From Macrolepiota albuminosa (Eukaryota; Basidiomycota; Agaricomycetes; Agaricales; Agaricaceae), in NCBI GenBank assembly GCA_027475525.1, contig JAMWFC010000088.1, positions 12,757-76,756 of the forward strand: a stretch of DNA of 64,000 nucleotides, read 5' to 3'. The first letter of the stretch is position 1, and every line of letters begins with the position of its first letter. Position numbers and translations under genes: made by a program. This document shows, in pieces, positions 1 through 10,213 of this stretch. The notes below the pieces were generated by a model. The model saw nothing but the letters and a program-made list of their open reading frames with translations. It was not told the origin of the DNA and searched no databases.

Positions 1-1200
1 GACCTCTAATCCACACTGGTGCTTGATGATAAAAACTTGATGTATTGGGTGCTTCACAGAATATCAAATATCCTGATAGGCAGAAGAAGGTTCTCAATAA
101 ACTCCAGCCTAAGCAGTTCACTCCCTGGGAACCACCGAGCCTTTGTCTATCAATAGACTTCCAATGAGAGGTGTTCAATAAACTCTAGCCTAAATGATTC
201 ACTCCCTGGGAACCACCGAGCCTTTGCCTATCAATTGCCTGTCTATTCTCTACTAAACTTGGGCTATTTATACTGTTTTTCTGGTGCACAGACCACTATC
301 TACACATGACTCTTTTGTTGTCAACTCCCCAGCCTCCAGAACATATTTGATAGTCCAATTTCCCTTTTGGGAGGCATGTTTCGGTGCCACCAGTTCCACC
401 ATTCCTCTGGATGTCTCTGATTGCCACTTCCCCATTTGCTTCAGCTCCATTTAGCACGATCCCATTCATAGATCCTTCTTTCCCCTTTTAGCACTTCCCT
501 GCATTCCATGCTTCTTTTGACATCCCTCCATGCTTCTTTTCCTTTCCCCTTTCAGTCATGTCAAATCGGGCATTGTCAGATCTGATCTTGATCTAGATCA
601 TCACAAATTGATTCCATTTCGTCACTTCTGCCAGCTCCCATGCTTCCCCTCCCCATTACAGTGGTTGGACTATTGTTGAGTGGATAGCTTGAGCTGGTCC
701 CTGCCCTTTGTTCTGTACTGTCTGTGTATTTATTGGGGTGTTTTTGGAGATATAATTTGTTGAGACTGCTACCAGGAGGCTTACAGTTTTCAGCCTTATG
801 ATTAAATGTTTATTTTGACTTCTGGTGCATGTTGTGTCCCTGACTGCTGGTACAGCATCGTATCAGTCAGCCTTATGATTAAATGTTTATTTTGACTTCT
901 GGTGCATGTTGTGTCCCTGACTGCTGGTACAGCATCGTATCAGTAGTTGAGGAGCGGTAGAGTTCCTTGTATGGTTCAAAGATAGATCTTTCTTCCGCTG
1001 TAAATATCGGTTCCACTCATCTTTTCTTTGGTGAAAATATTGGTTCAGGCGGTTGCAGGAGGGCAGACATGTTTGTAGACAATATAATTTTCTGCAACCA
1101 CACAGTTCTCAACCGAAGGATCACATGATAAAATATAGATTTTCTGTTCAGTGTCCGTTGATGACAAACGGATTCCACACAGTTCTCAACCGAAGGATCA
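1..1200. other. Repeat-rich stretch without a recognisable gene
   Basis: I see no convincing coding region here. Two diverged copies of a roughly 63-bp unit lie at about 91-154 and 173-235; both contain the string ACTCCCTGGGAACCACCGAG. The AT-rich flanks and the CTGGTACAGCATCGTATCAG stretch near 925 recall the end of an LTR and the start of a retroelement interior, but I found no matching partner repeat, so this remains a guess. Confidence 0.5.
790..943. repeat. 77-bp direct tandem duplication
   Basis: Copy 1 is 790-866 and copy 2 is 867-943, identical by eye. The unit begins TCAGCCTTATGATTAAATG and lies in non-coding DNA left of the KDZ region. Confidence 0.95.
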
Positions 1201-1251
1201 CATGATAAAATATAGATTTTCTGTTCAGTGTCCGTTGATGACAAACGGATT
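1098..1251. repeat. 77-bp direct tandem duplication
   Basis: Copies at 1098-1174 and 1175-1251. The second copy overlaps the first copy of the next 77-bp duplication, so three joins follow one another within 270 bp. Confidence 0.95.
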
Positions 1252-1365
1252 CCGTTTGTCTTCGACGGATAGGGTCCGCTGTCCGCTGATAGATTTTCTG
1301 TTCAGTGTCCGTTGATGACAAACGGATTCCGTTTGTCTTCGACGGATAGGGTCCGCTGTCCGCTG
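1212..1365. repeat. 77-bp direct tandem duplication
   Basis: Copies at 1212-1288 and 1289-1365. The unit carries two adjacent GTCCGCT motifs, which therefore appear four times in this stretch. Confidence 0.95.
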
Positions 1366-1466
1366 GTATCTGGCCCGTCCAAATTGGGGCATATTGCCGA
1401 TATCGATGAGCGGTCTCATTAGATATCCCGTACAATGGCTAGGTCCTGGCCATAGATATTTTGATC

Positions 1467-4400
1467 ATGAACCTGAACTCTCTAAAGAAACGCAAGCAAC
1501 CAAAAACAACAGTCATCAGACAAAGGGACCTCATCCTGTTTGCTGAGGAAAGGACACGACTCACTCAGAACACACGAGGGTTGCCAGTCCTCATAACACA
1601 ACGGCTACCACTGGGTCCCGCTCCCATTGTAACTGGTGCACCACCTGCGGCATTTGCAGATGATGATAACTTTGCACACTTGGACAATAATCCAATGGTA
1701 GATGATGTAGATGATACAATGCCCGTATCCATAAGGCATGTAAAGGTGATTTGAATGTATGCTATTATTGAGAGCAAATTATTCAAGTTCATACATAGAC
1801 ACAGGCAGATTATCTTAACGACTTCATCAACCATGTTCCACAGTTGCTCAATGGATTGCTTGGTCGTGAATCAATGGATGACGTTACTGATTGCCTTGCT
1901 TGTCCTGACCATTACCTTGCACGATGGCGATGCTGTGATTGCGTTGGGTCAAGAATATTCTGTCGCGGATGTTTCCGCCGCATGCACGACTCCAACCCAT
2001 TTCACCGACCTGAAGTATGGAATGGTAGGTATTTCCAACCAATGAATATGTCGGATACTGGAGGGTATTTCTATATCCAACACAATTCATTGCATGCAAA
2101 CTGTCATCAAGGGAAGGTCAGGGTCAGGGCTCTTGAGGACCACGAGCGGAAAAAGGACATTCAGGAGCAAGAGTTTCTACGACTCGAATATCAACTGGAT
2201 GTTGAACTTCCATCAGCGGATAGCGATCCGGGACATCCGGCAGCGCATCCATCCATGACTTCAGATTTCCTGAGCAGACTTCAGGATGCCAGCCTTGATC
2301 AAATCATGGAAGAGGAAGAGCAAGAGGACCCAGAGAATAATGTGCCAATAGAAGATATTCCAGAAGATCGGCCAGCCACGAATGGGTTCCGTATGGACAG
2401 ATATGATTGCTTTGGGAATCCAATACAACGGATTGTTCACACAACTGGAGTACACTACATCACTGTCATTTCATGTGAGTGTTCTGGGATGGATGTCTTG
2501 GTGGAGGATACCATCCGCTCGCAGCTGGTCCCCAGTACATTTGATCGGACACAAACATATTTTACAACGGCTGTGCTGGACGACTTCCGTCTGACAAATC
2601 TAGAGTGCAAAGCATCCGCCTACCAGTACTGGCAGAAAATTGCAAGAATAACTTCCCCAACTTCCGTCTGACAAATCTAGAGTGCAAAGCATCCGCCTAC
2701 CAGTACTGGCAGAAAATTGCAAGAATAACTTCCCCATTGCATCTTCTGGTGAGGTGGATAACCTTTACCGTGAGCTACGACAACTTTCTTGTTCATGGCG
2801 TGGCTGAAGAAGTTGAAGTGGGCAGGCTTTGGCCATGATGAATCGAGGCATCCCATGGCGCCGGACCGTGGTGAACTTGCAATATTCTGTCCAACTTGTC
2901 CCCAACCAGGAGTCAATCTTCCATCCAACTGGGAAGAAGATCCCGTCCGGTGGAAGTTCAATCGTTCTTTAATGATGGACGGCAACTTCAAGGCCTTCCA
3001 TCCAACTGGGAAGAAGATCCCGTCCGGTGGAAGTTCAATCGTTCTTTAATGATGGACGGCAACTTCAAGGCGATCACGTCTGACATTCTAATCCTGCTCA
3101 TGATGTATGGCATTCAGAAGGCAGTGGTATGATGGCCAGGAGGGATGAGCTCACCCACTATCTCAAGCTCCTGCTCATGATGTATGGCATTCAGAAGGCG
3201 GTGGTATGATGGCCAGGAGGGATGAGCTCACCCACTATCTCAAGCGCGCAAAGGAACAGCCAACGGTGAGTGACATTCTTTAACTCTACCTGTCCGCCGT
3301 CCGCTCATCAATTCAATCCTGTCCGTCGGCCATCCGCTGGACCTCCGGCTGTCCAGGGAGCTGCCTGTGAAAACACATTCAAAGCTATTGAAAAGGCCCT
3401 GATGATGAACAAGTCATGCGACATTACTGGTATTGTTGCAACGGCATGTACACGGCACGGCTGCTTTGCTCCTAATAGTGTAACAAACTTGACCCGTGGT
3501 GAAGGCCAGGTTTACACAGACTTTTCCATCACACGGGCAGTTAAGACGACCAACATGGATGGGATTCAGCATCTCCTACTGGTATATGACATAGCATGCC
3601 AGTGGTGTGTCAAATTTTCTGAACGGCTTGCCGAGGCCGGAGAAGTCCTGCCAGATAATCTACTCGTGGACTTTGCAATAGGACTTCTTCATGTCCATGG
3701 GCATAAGGAGGATTGTTTTTTCCGCTTTGCCCCGTCCTTCATTCCCGGGGCCGGTCATTTGGCTGGGGAGATAATTGAAAGTCTCTGGTCTACACTAAAT
3801 GAAGTCTCACAGATGGCCCATACGGCTACCTTGGCACATCGGGCAGAAATCCTTGATGATCACATGTGTGACTCAAACTGGAAGAAGCTGCTTGACATGG
3901 TTCCATTCCTATGTCGAAAGTACAGGACTGCTGTTGAGATGAGAGATGCAGCCATTCAATATTTCACCGAGCGATCCGTCGGAATATCAATGGATTTACT
4001 AACAAGCTGGGAAGCCGGAATAGCTAAGGCAGAAAGGCTCAGAGAGGAGGGAAACCATAAAGCAATGGATATTCTGAAAGCTGCTGGGAAGCCGGAATAG
4101 CTAAGGCAGAAAGGCTCAGAGAGGAGGGAAACCGTAAAGCAATGGATATTCTGAAAGCTTGTACAATGACCTTCAATAGTGCAAGTGAAGACCGAATGGC
4201 AGCAGACAGTGGAAACCACTCAACGGATGTTGCAGCGACGGATATTCATTCCTTCTGGATTCAACTTGCCCTTGACATTGAGGAGCAGCAGTAAGGTGTA
4301 TTGCTGATGGCCCAAACTATTTCACTAATTGGAAGCTCAGAATTGCAATTCAGGACCAGGTTTGCCGTTTGAATCGGCATGCAAGCAATGATGATCGGCA

Positions 4401-5636
4401 AAAGGTTGGAAGCTCAGAATTGCAATTCAGGACCAGGTTTGCCGTTTGAATCGGCATGCAAGCAATGATGATCGGCAAAAGGTCGAGGTGGAAAGAGAAA
4501 TATTAAGGGTTCGACTCAATGTCCTTGCTGCTTCTCAGGACAGGAGCGGGTTCATTGCTGGTGGAAGGCGGACTGCCCCCCTGGAACCGGACTCAATGTC
4601 CTTGCTGCTTCTCAGGACAGGAGCGGGTTCATTGCTGGTGGAAGGCGGACTGCCCCCCTGGAACCGATGAAGTTCCCGGAGCCTTTGACGACAATGAAAT
4701 GGTGGAAGATGGACAACCAGCAGATCCGCTGGTACCGCCGGCGGATAACCTTGAACCAATGGATGTAGTTGTTCCAGAAGATTTTGAAATCTCCTTCCCA
4801 TCTATGATCATGGGTAATGTCTCACCATTAACAATGATAGAGCGCAATCTGCGCTTGATTCAAATTGAAAGGCTCCTGCAAGCCCTTCAGGAATTCATTG
4901 CAGAGAAATCATTCCTATATTCTCACGTCGTCCGGGTCGCCCCAAGCAAGAATGTGAAAACTCGAGCTCACGCATCTCTTCAAAGAATCCAGGCCTCAAT
5001 CCTGGTGAAGGCTCGTGCCTATGCACGATGCCGCAGTGCTCTGCTGCGACTGGGATCGGACCCCAGCATTCAGAGAAAGTATCCAGTTCTACAGAAAGCG
5101 GATTTGAATGCAAGCACAGCTATACACTGGGATCGGACCCCAGCATTCAGAGAAAGTATCCAGTTCTACAGAAAGCGGATTTGAATGCAAGCACAGCTAT
5201 ACAGATCCCAACATTCCTGGTTCATCAAGGATCAAGGTATCTTGGATATGGCACTCTAATTCTGATGCAGAAAATGAATCTGCAACTATTTCTGAATGTG
5301 AGTCCTCTTGTTAACATTTCCGTTATCATTACATCCGTTCGTGAACATATCTCTTCAGTTAATTGTGTTCATTATCTACGTGCTAGAGCACAACGCAACA
5401 GATGGACAGAGGAATGTCAGCTTGTCACGAGTGAAATGGAGTGGACAGTTCGGTATTTCTTCAACCAGGCAGATATTTGGTCGAAGCGTGGTATGTCAGT
5501 GAAGAAAAGAGGTCTCCAGTCATATGCCCACAAAAAGGTGGCCATGTGGCAAGAATTGGCCTCGATGGCAATTGATAAATTTAGGCGGGTGCTTCCTGAT
5601 TTTATTCCCCCCCAAACTGCAAGAGATCCGCTGTGA
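1467..5636 (+). CDS. KDZ-family transposase with CxC2-like cysteine cluster (frame interrupted)
   Basis: Transposase of the KDZ superfamily, which carries an RNase H-fold DDE domain and moves DNA elements by cut and paste. The ATG at 1467 opens a basic N-terminus (MNLNSLKKRKQ). After an apparent intron near 1745-1795 comes a zinc-binding cysteine cluster at about 1891-2010 (DCLACP, CCDCVGS, FCRGCF, then HDSNPFHR), the CxC2 type known from fungal KDZ proteins. The conserved core follows: CPTCPQPGVNLP near 2890, MDGNFKA near 2975, LLVYDIACQW near 3577 with a likely catalytic aspartate, HVHGHKEDCFFRFAP near 3690 and GEIIESLWS near 3770 with a likely catalytic glutamate. The C-terminal helical part ends with the TGA at 5634-5636. 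The frame is cut by seven 77-bp duplications, each shifting it by two; ignoring second copies removes most breaks. No single exon model could be fixed. Confidence 0.8.
2583..2736. repeat. 77-bp direct tandem duplication inside the transposase
   Basis: Copies at 2583-2659 and 2660-2736. The peptide around YQYWQKIARI is encoded twice and the frame shifts at the join. Confidence 0.95.
2918..3071. repeat. 77-bp direct tandem duplication inside the transposase
   Basis: Copies at 2918-2994 and 2995-3071; the segment encoding SLMMDGNFKA is duplicated. Confidence 0.95.
3093..3246. repeat. 77-bp tandem duplication with one mismatch
   Basis: Copies at 3093-3169 and 3170-3246 differ at one base (GCAGTGG in the first, GCGGTGG in the second). 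Confidence 0.93.
4006..4159. repeat. 77-bp tandem duplication with one mismatch
   Basis: Copies at 4006-4082 and 4083-4159 differ at one base (AACCATAAAG versus AACCGTAAAG). Confidence 0.93.
4329..4482. repeat. 77-bp direct tandem duplication inside the transposase
   Basis: Copies at 4329-4405 and 4406-4482, identical by eye. Confidence 0.95.
4513..4666. repeat. 77-bp direct tandem duplication inside the transposase
   Basis: Copies at 4513-4589 and 4590-4666, identical by eye; the unit begins GACTCAATGTCCTTGCTGC. Confidence 0.95.
5049..5202. repeat. 77-bp direct tandem duplication inside the transposase
   Basis: Copies at 5049-5125 and 5126-5202, identical by eye; the unit begins ACTGGGATCGGACCCCAGC. 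Confidence 0.95.
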
Positions 5637-5761
5637 AAATGGTGGATGCAGAGACGGATTGATGTGACGGATGCAGAGACCGATTGATGTGACGGATGCA
5701 GAGACGGATTGAACTGATGGATGCAGCTTGCTGCCATCAGCGGATGATCGGAACGGATTTG

Positions 5762-5915
5762 TGACAGTCACATGCAATGGAATTGTTGAAAATCACTTTT
5801 GTTTACAAGGCACAAAAATCTGATACATAGCAGTATCCTGACAGTCACATGCAATGGAATTGTTGAAAATCACTTTTGTTTACAAGGCACAAAAATCTGA
5901 TACATAGCAGTATCC
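5762..5915. repeat. 77-bp direct tandem duplication
   Basis: Copies at 5762-5838 and 5839-5915 in the spacer downstream of the transposase. Confidence 0.95.
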
Positions 5916-6173
5916 CTTCTACAAGCAAGAGTGCAATGGCGTCTACCTCTGTACCACACAATGTCATGTCCCAAGCTACTGTACTAGAAAATTTGCAAGA
6001 GGTTGTTGACTACATCGAGTCACGCCTCATTGCAGCACTTTCCATATTTGGCAATCTTGCGCCAAGTCTTGAAGCGGAAGAGGCATGGATTATCCAGCAT
6101 CTAGACAAGGAGTTGGTAAGATGACTTCAAAATGTGTAAATATATTAGGATCTGACTGTGTGCCATAGAACTT

Positions 6174-6327
6174 TGTATTGTCATATCTGGGGGCTGCATC
6201 ACTGAATAATGTGGTCTGCAATGTCCCAGACATTATCAAAAGCATGAGCCTGTATTGTCATATCTGGGGGCTGCATCACTGAATAATGTGGTCTGCAATG
6301 TCCCAGACATTATCAAAAGCATGAGCC
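6174..6327. repeat. 77-bp direct tandem duplication
   Basis: Copies at 6174-6250 and 6251-6327, identical by eye, in the spacer before the second KDZ-region gene. Confidence 0.95.
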
Positions 6328-6553
6328 ATTTTTCCCTCTCCAAAATCAGCAAACTTTGCCCACAGAGATCCTGGAGTTTGTTGATGGCCATCAAGGTCTT
6401 ATTAGAAATCTGTATGGCTGTGATTGGTGGAACCACATTGGCTGAGAGGATGTTCAGGTCTTAAGCAATGAAACGCTGGAGCATTGCCTTCTCGTACATC
6501 AGCAAGGCTTCCACTCTCTTGAAAGCTTCTTGGCATGCAACCGCTGGCCGCCC

Positions 6554-8064
6554 ATGACATTGCCATCCGATGGATTGGTGTCCGTCCCAGCACCAGACGA
6601 TTTGCTCCATGTGTTTGCAGGTAGCGGATCCACCAGGGGCCACCAGCGGACACTTCTAGCCCTAGACAAGTGGCGGTCGCTGGATAGGATGGAACATGTG
6701 CCAACGGCCAACGATATGATCCGCCTGTTTGCTGGCAGCAAGTCCGTTGCTGCTTCCATTGTCAGTTCCGTTGCCAGGTCCGTGGATCCTGCTTGGACGG
6801 GCCAATTGACAGGCATCGAGTCCCATACCAACAGTATTGATGGTGAGCAGCCTGATCCTCAAGACTGCCTCTCCATGGCGCATCCTACCACTCTCCCTGA
6901 TGTCGACTCTCCCCAATGGCCATCCTTGACACATATCGAACCCTCGAACGCACAACATCCATTCCACCACCTCTACAGTCAGAGTAAACCTGGACTGGTG
7001 TATGGCCCTACAATGGAAAACTCTCGCGTTGTGGTTCAACCGGCATCCCAACTTCCTTCCGCCCCAGCAGCTCATGTCCGTGGGACATTCAGGGAGCTGG
7101 GGGAAACTGACGACGACCAGGTGGATATCCCTAATCCATCCATTAGTGACCCTGACTTAGAGGGTATCCCTCCTTTGTTCATTCCTGCGGAAGAGGAGAC
7201 GGAAGACAAATCTTTGCCGCCTTTGTTCATTCCTGCGCAAGAGGAGATGGAAGAGGATTCTTTGCCTCCTTTGTTCATTCCTGCGGAAGAGGAGACCAAA
7301 GACAATGATTTGCCCCCTTTGTTCATTCCTGCGGAAGAGGAGATGGACGACGATTCTTTGCCACCTCTATTCATTGTTGGTGAAGGAGCAGAAGGACTAA
7401 CAGCAATGGAGACCATGGCAGCCGGTGACGGCAGACAAACGGAAGTCCAGAGCGGCGGACGTATGGTGACCGAGGACGAAGAAAACCTTCCGCCGCTATT
7501 TCTTGTGACGGCAGAAGAGACGGATGGAGGCATGGCAGCCGATGACGAAGAAAATCTTCCACCGCTTTTTGATGTAACGGCTCTTCAAATCCCGTCTTCC
7601 CCCTTCCAACAATCTCCTTCTCCAACCCTACCTACTGGTAACAATGTCCGGGAGTGGGAGGAATATGAGTCACGTATGACTCGACGTGAGGATCAGAGAA
7701 GAATTAACGAATTGTATCAACAACGTGAGTATAATTTGGCACTGGTAATCATAGTTAATTTATTTCAACAGAACAAGAATTTTGTGCTAGAGCAAAACAT
7801 GGTCGATGTAGGCCCATTGGCCCTTTCAATCAAGCTGGTCGTACTGATGATGTGTCTGTTGATATGTCAGAGTCACCCTCACCATCTTCATCGTCAGGCC
7901 TGATAGCAAAGTATGAAGACATCACACTTCCCAGACCTCAAGGGCCATATACACCGGACGACTTTGCATTTTTGACAGCAGACTACCTGCTTGATGAGGA
8001 TTTGTTCTATTCAGACACATTACATGAATCTAATGAAGAGGAGGAATACACATCGGACGAGTAA
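6554..8064 (+). CDS. Unrecognised acidic protein with PPLF repeats, second gene of the KDZ region
   Basis: I do not recognise this family. Two exons fit: 6554-7724 and 7772-8064, joined over a 47-bp GT-AG intron (donor GTGAGT, acceptor TTTCAACAG) that keeps the frame and gives about 487 residues ending at TAA 8062-8064. The ATG at 6554 is the first in frame, but an upstream exon cannot be excluded. The middle (about residues 200-275) carries a 16-residue repeat of the form LPPLFIPAEEEMEDDS in four adjacent copies, with further PPLF cores at about 7362, 7487 and 7559. A charged, helix-prone stretch (EWEEYESRMTRREDQRR) precedes the intron, and the C-terminus is Ser- and Asp/Glu-rich. There is no signal peptide or membrane segment. 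Its position downstream and codirectional to the transposase suggests an accessory element protein; the repeated hydrophobic core in acidic context looks like a set of docking motifs, which is inference. Confidence 0.6.
7162..7372 (+). repeat. In-frame 48-bp tandem repeat encoding PPLFIPAEEE units
   Basis: Four adjacent 48-bp units (16 codons each) and a fifth partial one. Copies differ by several substitutions, mostly in the acidic part, whereas the PPLFIPA core is kept. Unlike the 77-bp duplications this is a genuine diverged protein repeat. Confidence 0.85.
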
Positions 8065-8105
8065 TTTAATCCTTAGTTACTATAATTCTTGGCTTTTCCG
8101 TTGGT

Positions 8106-8184
8106 TATTTTTCGTCAAGATTAACCGTCCTGTTGTGCCGCTGATATTTTTCGTCAAGATTAACCGTCCTGTTGTGCCGCTGAT
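8106..8184. repeat. 39-bp direct tandem repeat
   Basis: The unit, starting TATTTTTCGTCAAGATTAAC, occurs twice in a row just downstream of the PPLF gene. Its spacing of 39 bp differs from the common 77-bp duplications. Confidence 0.85.
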
Positions 8185-8331
8185 GAATCCATTATAAATC
8201 CGTTTGATCCGTTACCTCCAGTTGTGCACTAGAAGGAACATAAACTGACAATATTCTGCTAGACCACAGGACATTCTGTGGATTATACATAAATATCACT
8301 CTAGTATTGTGTACTAGGCTACAGCACTTTA

Positions 8332-8484
8332 CTACAGACATTTCAATTAGTTTGGACAGGACTCAGGTCCACTAAGATTAACCGTCCCATTGTTTTGTTC
8401 CGTTATGCTACAGACATTTCAATTAGTTTGGACAGGACTCAGGTCCACTAAGATTAACCATCCCATTGTTTTGTTCCGTTATGC
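8332..8484. repeat. 76-bp direct tandem duplication with one mismatch
   Basis: Copies begin at 8332 and 8408; they differ by AACCGTCCC versus AACCATCCC. Spacing is 76 rather than 77. Confidence 0.9.
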
Positions 8485-8524
8485 CACTCTCATGAACGCA
8501 AAAAACAACACACTCTTCAACGAT

Positions 8525-9380
8525 TACACAAGGGGGACTCGAACCCTCGAATTGGGCAGTAGAAAGAATATAGACGTAAATAACAATTAGTAAAACAAAG
8601 TTATGTCATGTCTAATGATGTGCACTAGTGGGATTCGAACCCGGCTCTTGTGCACAATATGAAATATCAATGTATCAATATTCCATTCAACCACAGACCC
8701 TTACCAAAAATTAGTACAGTTTACATCTAGTGCAAAAATGCAGCAGTATAAAAAGACACCATTATACGTCATTATGGTGGACTAGGGAAGTCTGGACTAG
8801 GGGAGTCGAACCTGCCACTCCACACAATACTGAAAATTGAGTGGGTCAGATCAACTACCATAGGCCACTGACAGGCAGGTTTGACCCCCTTCTAAGTAAG
8901 CGCCTGTGGTACAATGGAATATTGATAAATTGATATTTGATATTGTGCACAAGAGGTGGGTTCGACTCCTGCTAGTGCATATTAGAGCAGCAGGCCGCTG
9001 ATGTCCGCTAGCATCATTAATGTGATCCGTTTAAAACTCCAGAGATTTCTGCAGTGGCATGGGTTGGTCGTCTTTGCGCATGTGGTCATTCCAGATCTCG
9101 TGACTATGCGCAACTTCATCCAACCCATACCCGCTTCAGTAATTTCTAGCGTTTTTAACGGATCAACTTGATGATGCTAGCGAGTGATGAACAGATATTT
9201 TATTAGGGCTTACAGGCCCTATTAAAATATTTGTCACTAGCAGGAGTCCAACCCGCCTCTCAATATTCCATTGTCACCATTAGACCCCATTAAGGTGGAG
9301 TAGGGGGAGTAGAACCCACCGCTGTACACAATATTGAATATCAATAAACGAATATTCCACTGAACCACTGGGACTGGTTG
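8525..9380. repeat. Cluster of tRNA-like (SINE-like) modules in both orientations
   Basis: At least five modules of about 55-90 bp end in a sequence like the tRNA T-arm or B box: minus strand at about 8620-8704 (GGGTTCGAATCCCAC), 8797-8876 (AGGTTCGACTCCCC), 9236-9293 (GGGTTGGACTCC) and 9298-9378 (GGGTTCTACTCCCC); plus strand at about 8896-8984 (GGGTTCGACTCCTGC). A bare T-arm-like piece sits at 8530-8550 on the minus strand. The longer modules also share an upstream TGTGGTNNAATGGAATATTG block resembling an A box and an AT-rich middle with ATTGTGCACA. None folds into a clean cloverleaf, so they look like tRNA-derived repeats and not working tRNA genes. Confidence 0.6.
9006..9182. repeat. Imperfect 177-bp palindrome (long inverted repeat)
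   Basis: The ends CGCTAGCATCAT and ATGATGCTAGCG are perfect complements. Inside, blocks such as TGATCCGTTTAAAA pair with TTTTTAACGGATCA and GCATGGGTTGG pairs with CCAACCCATAC, giving two arms of about 75 bp around a spacer near 9085-9105. It lies between tRNA-like modules and could be a foldback or MITE-like element. Confidence 0.7.
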
Positions 9381-9437
9381 CACTGCTGACGTCAGCTGGC
9401 TCACATGCCGACGTCAGCTACCGTCCGCTACCGTCCG

Positions 9438-9591
9438 CTGGCATGCCAGCAGACAGCGGACACTCACGCACCCTCTTCCGCCCTTCCCCCTCTTTCTCCC
9501 CAGTGCCATCCTCTCTGGCATGCCAGCAGACAGCGGACACTCACGCACCCTCTTCCGCCCTTCCCCCTCTTTCTCCCCAGTGCCATCCTCT
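9438..9591. repeat. 77-bp direct tandem duplication
   Basis: Copies at 9438-9514 and 9515-9591 in a pyrimidine-rich stretch; the unit starts CTGGCATGCCAGCAGACAGC. Confidence 0.95.
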
Positions 9592-9683
9592 CCACTCTCC
9601 ACACTACCTCACACGCCACCCCCGTCCACCACATGCACCCCGCTTCTCTCCTCCCCCCTGACCTGACGTCTGATGTCTGCTAC

Positions 9684-9705
9684 GTCCGCTGAGGTACCAG
9701 CGGAC
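9684..9705. repeat. Short palindrome built from the element's signature word
   Basis: GTCCGCTG and CAGCGGAC face each other across the 6-bp spacer AGGTAC. This is the only perfect head-to-head pair of the TCCGCTG word that I noticed and could be a dimeric protein-binding site. Confidence 0.5.
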
Positions 9706-9846
9706 ACCCACGCTCCTCCCCTTTCCCCTTCCCCCTCTTTCTCCCCACCCCCATCCCTCTTCTGCCACCCCCCATGCTCTCCAAGACACCACCCCATGCG
9801 GCGGACACCCACACACCCCGTTTCCTTCTCTCCCGCCCTGATGCCG

Positions 9847-9970
9847 GACGATGCCGGGGGTTGCCAACGGATTTCCGTGGATTTCGACGGATACCAGTGG
9901 ATATCCGGCGGATGCCGACGGATGCACAACGGATGCCGACAAACTCTGACGGATGCCAGCTGATGGCCAG
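9847..9970. repeat. Degenerate array of CGGAT-containing units
   Basis: About ten units of 10-14 bp with the core RRCGGATNCC (for example CCAACGGATT, GACGGATACC, GGCGGATGCC, GACGGATGCC, AACGGATGCC) follow one another, ending in three GCTGATG words. No reading frame is favoured, so this is probably non-coding. Confidence 0.65.
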
Positions 9971-10135
9971 CTGATGGCTGCTGATGCCAACGCCCCTTTC
10001 AGGCCACAAAAACTCTTTTGGGAGGTATGCCACCCCCCTTCCACCTCAAAAAATCCATACGGGAACCTGCAGAAACGTAGGTGGGCGTCCGTTCATTGTG
10101 TTATCCGACCTTTGAATCTATCCGTTAGTAACGGA

Positions 10136-10213
10136 CCTGTGGTGCAACGGTTAAATGTGCGTTCCATTGCTGGAGGCTTTCCCAAGGCCGGGGGTTCGAT
10201 TCCCCCCCACAGG
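10136..10213 (+). other. tRNA-like sequence, probably a tRNA pseudogene or SINE head
   Basis: A 7-bp acceptor-like stem (CCTGTGG with CCACAGG) closes a 78-nt unit, and a perfect T-arm (GGGGG TTCGATT CCCCC, 10190-10206) abuts its 3' side. A D-arm-like part holds GCAACGGTTAAATGTGC, and a long variable-arm-like hairpin (GGCTT TCCC AAGGCC) is present. I could not place an anticodon stem with a 7-nt loop, so a working tRNA gene is doubtful. A run of six T lies about 25 bp downstream, where a polymerase III terminator would be expected. Confidence 0.5.

Larger units (their letters stand above)
5637..6553. other. Spacer between the two KDZ-region genes
   Basis: Just after the transposase stop, 5645-5725 is a short tandem array of GATGCAGAGACGGATTGATG-like units of about 30 bp. 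A 62-codon reading frame starts with an ATG at 5935 and ends at 6124 (MASTSVPHNVMSQ at its start); it resembles nothing I know and could be an exon. No other coding support is seen. Confidence 0.45.

Noticed and set aside
1..945. A solo LTR at the left edge
   Set aside because: The composition is suggestive, but no TG...CA borders, partner or target duplication were found.
7072..7533. Minus-strand open frame of 153 codons with GMNKGGKE repeats
   Set aside because: It is the antisense shadow of the PPLF repeat region of the plus-strand gene at 6554-8064, which has a fitting intron and stop.
10136..10213. A functional tRNA gene
   Set aside because: Acceptor and T arms are good, but I could not fold a 5-bp anticodon stem with a 7-nt loop, so I kept it only as tRNA-like.
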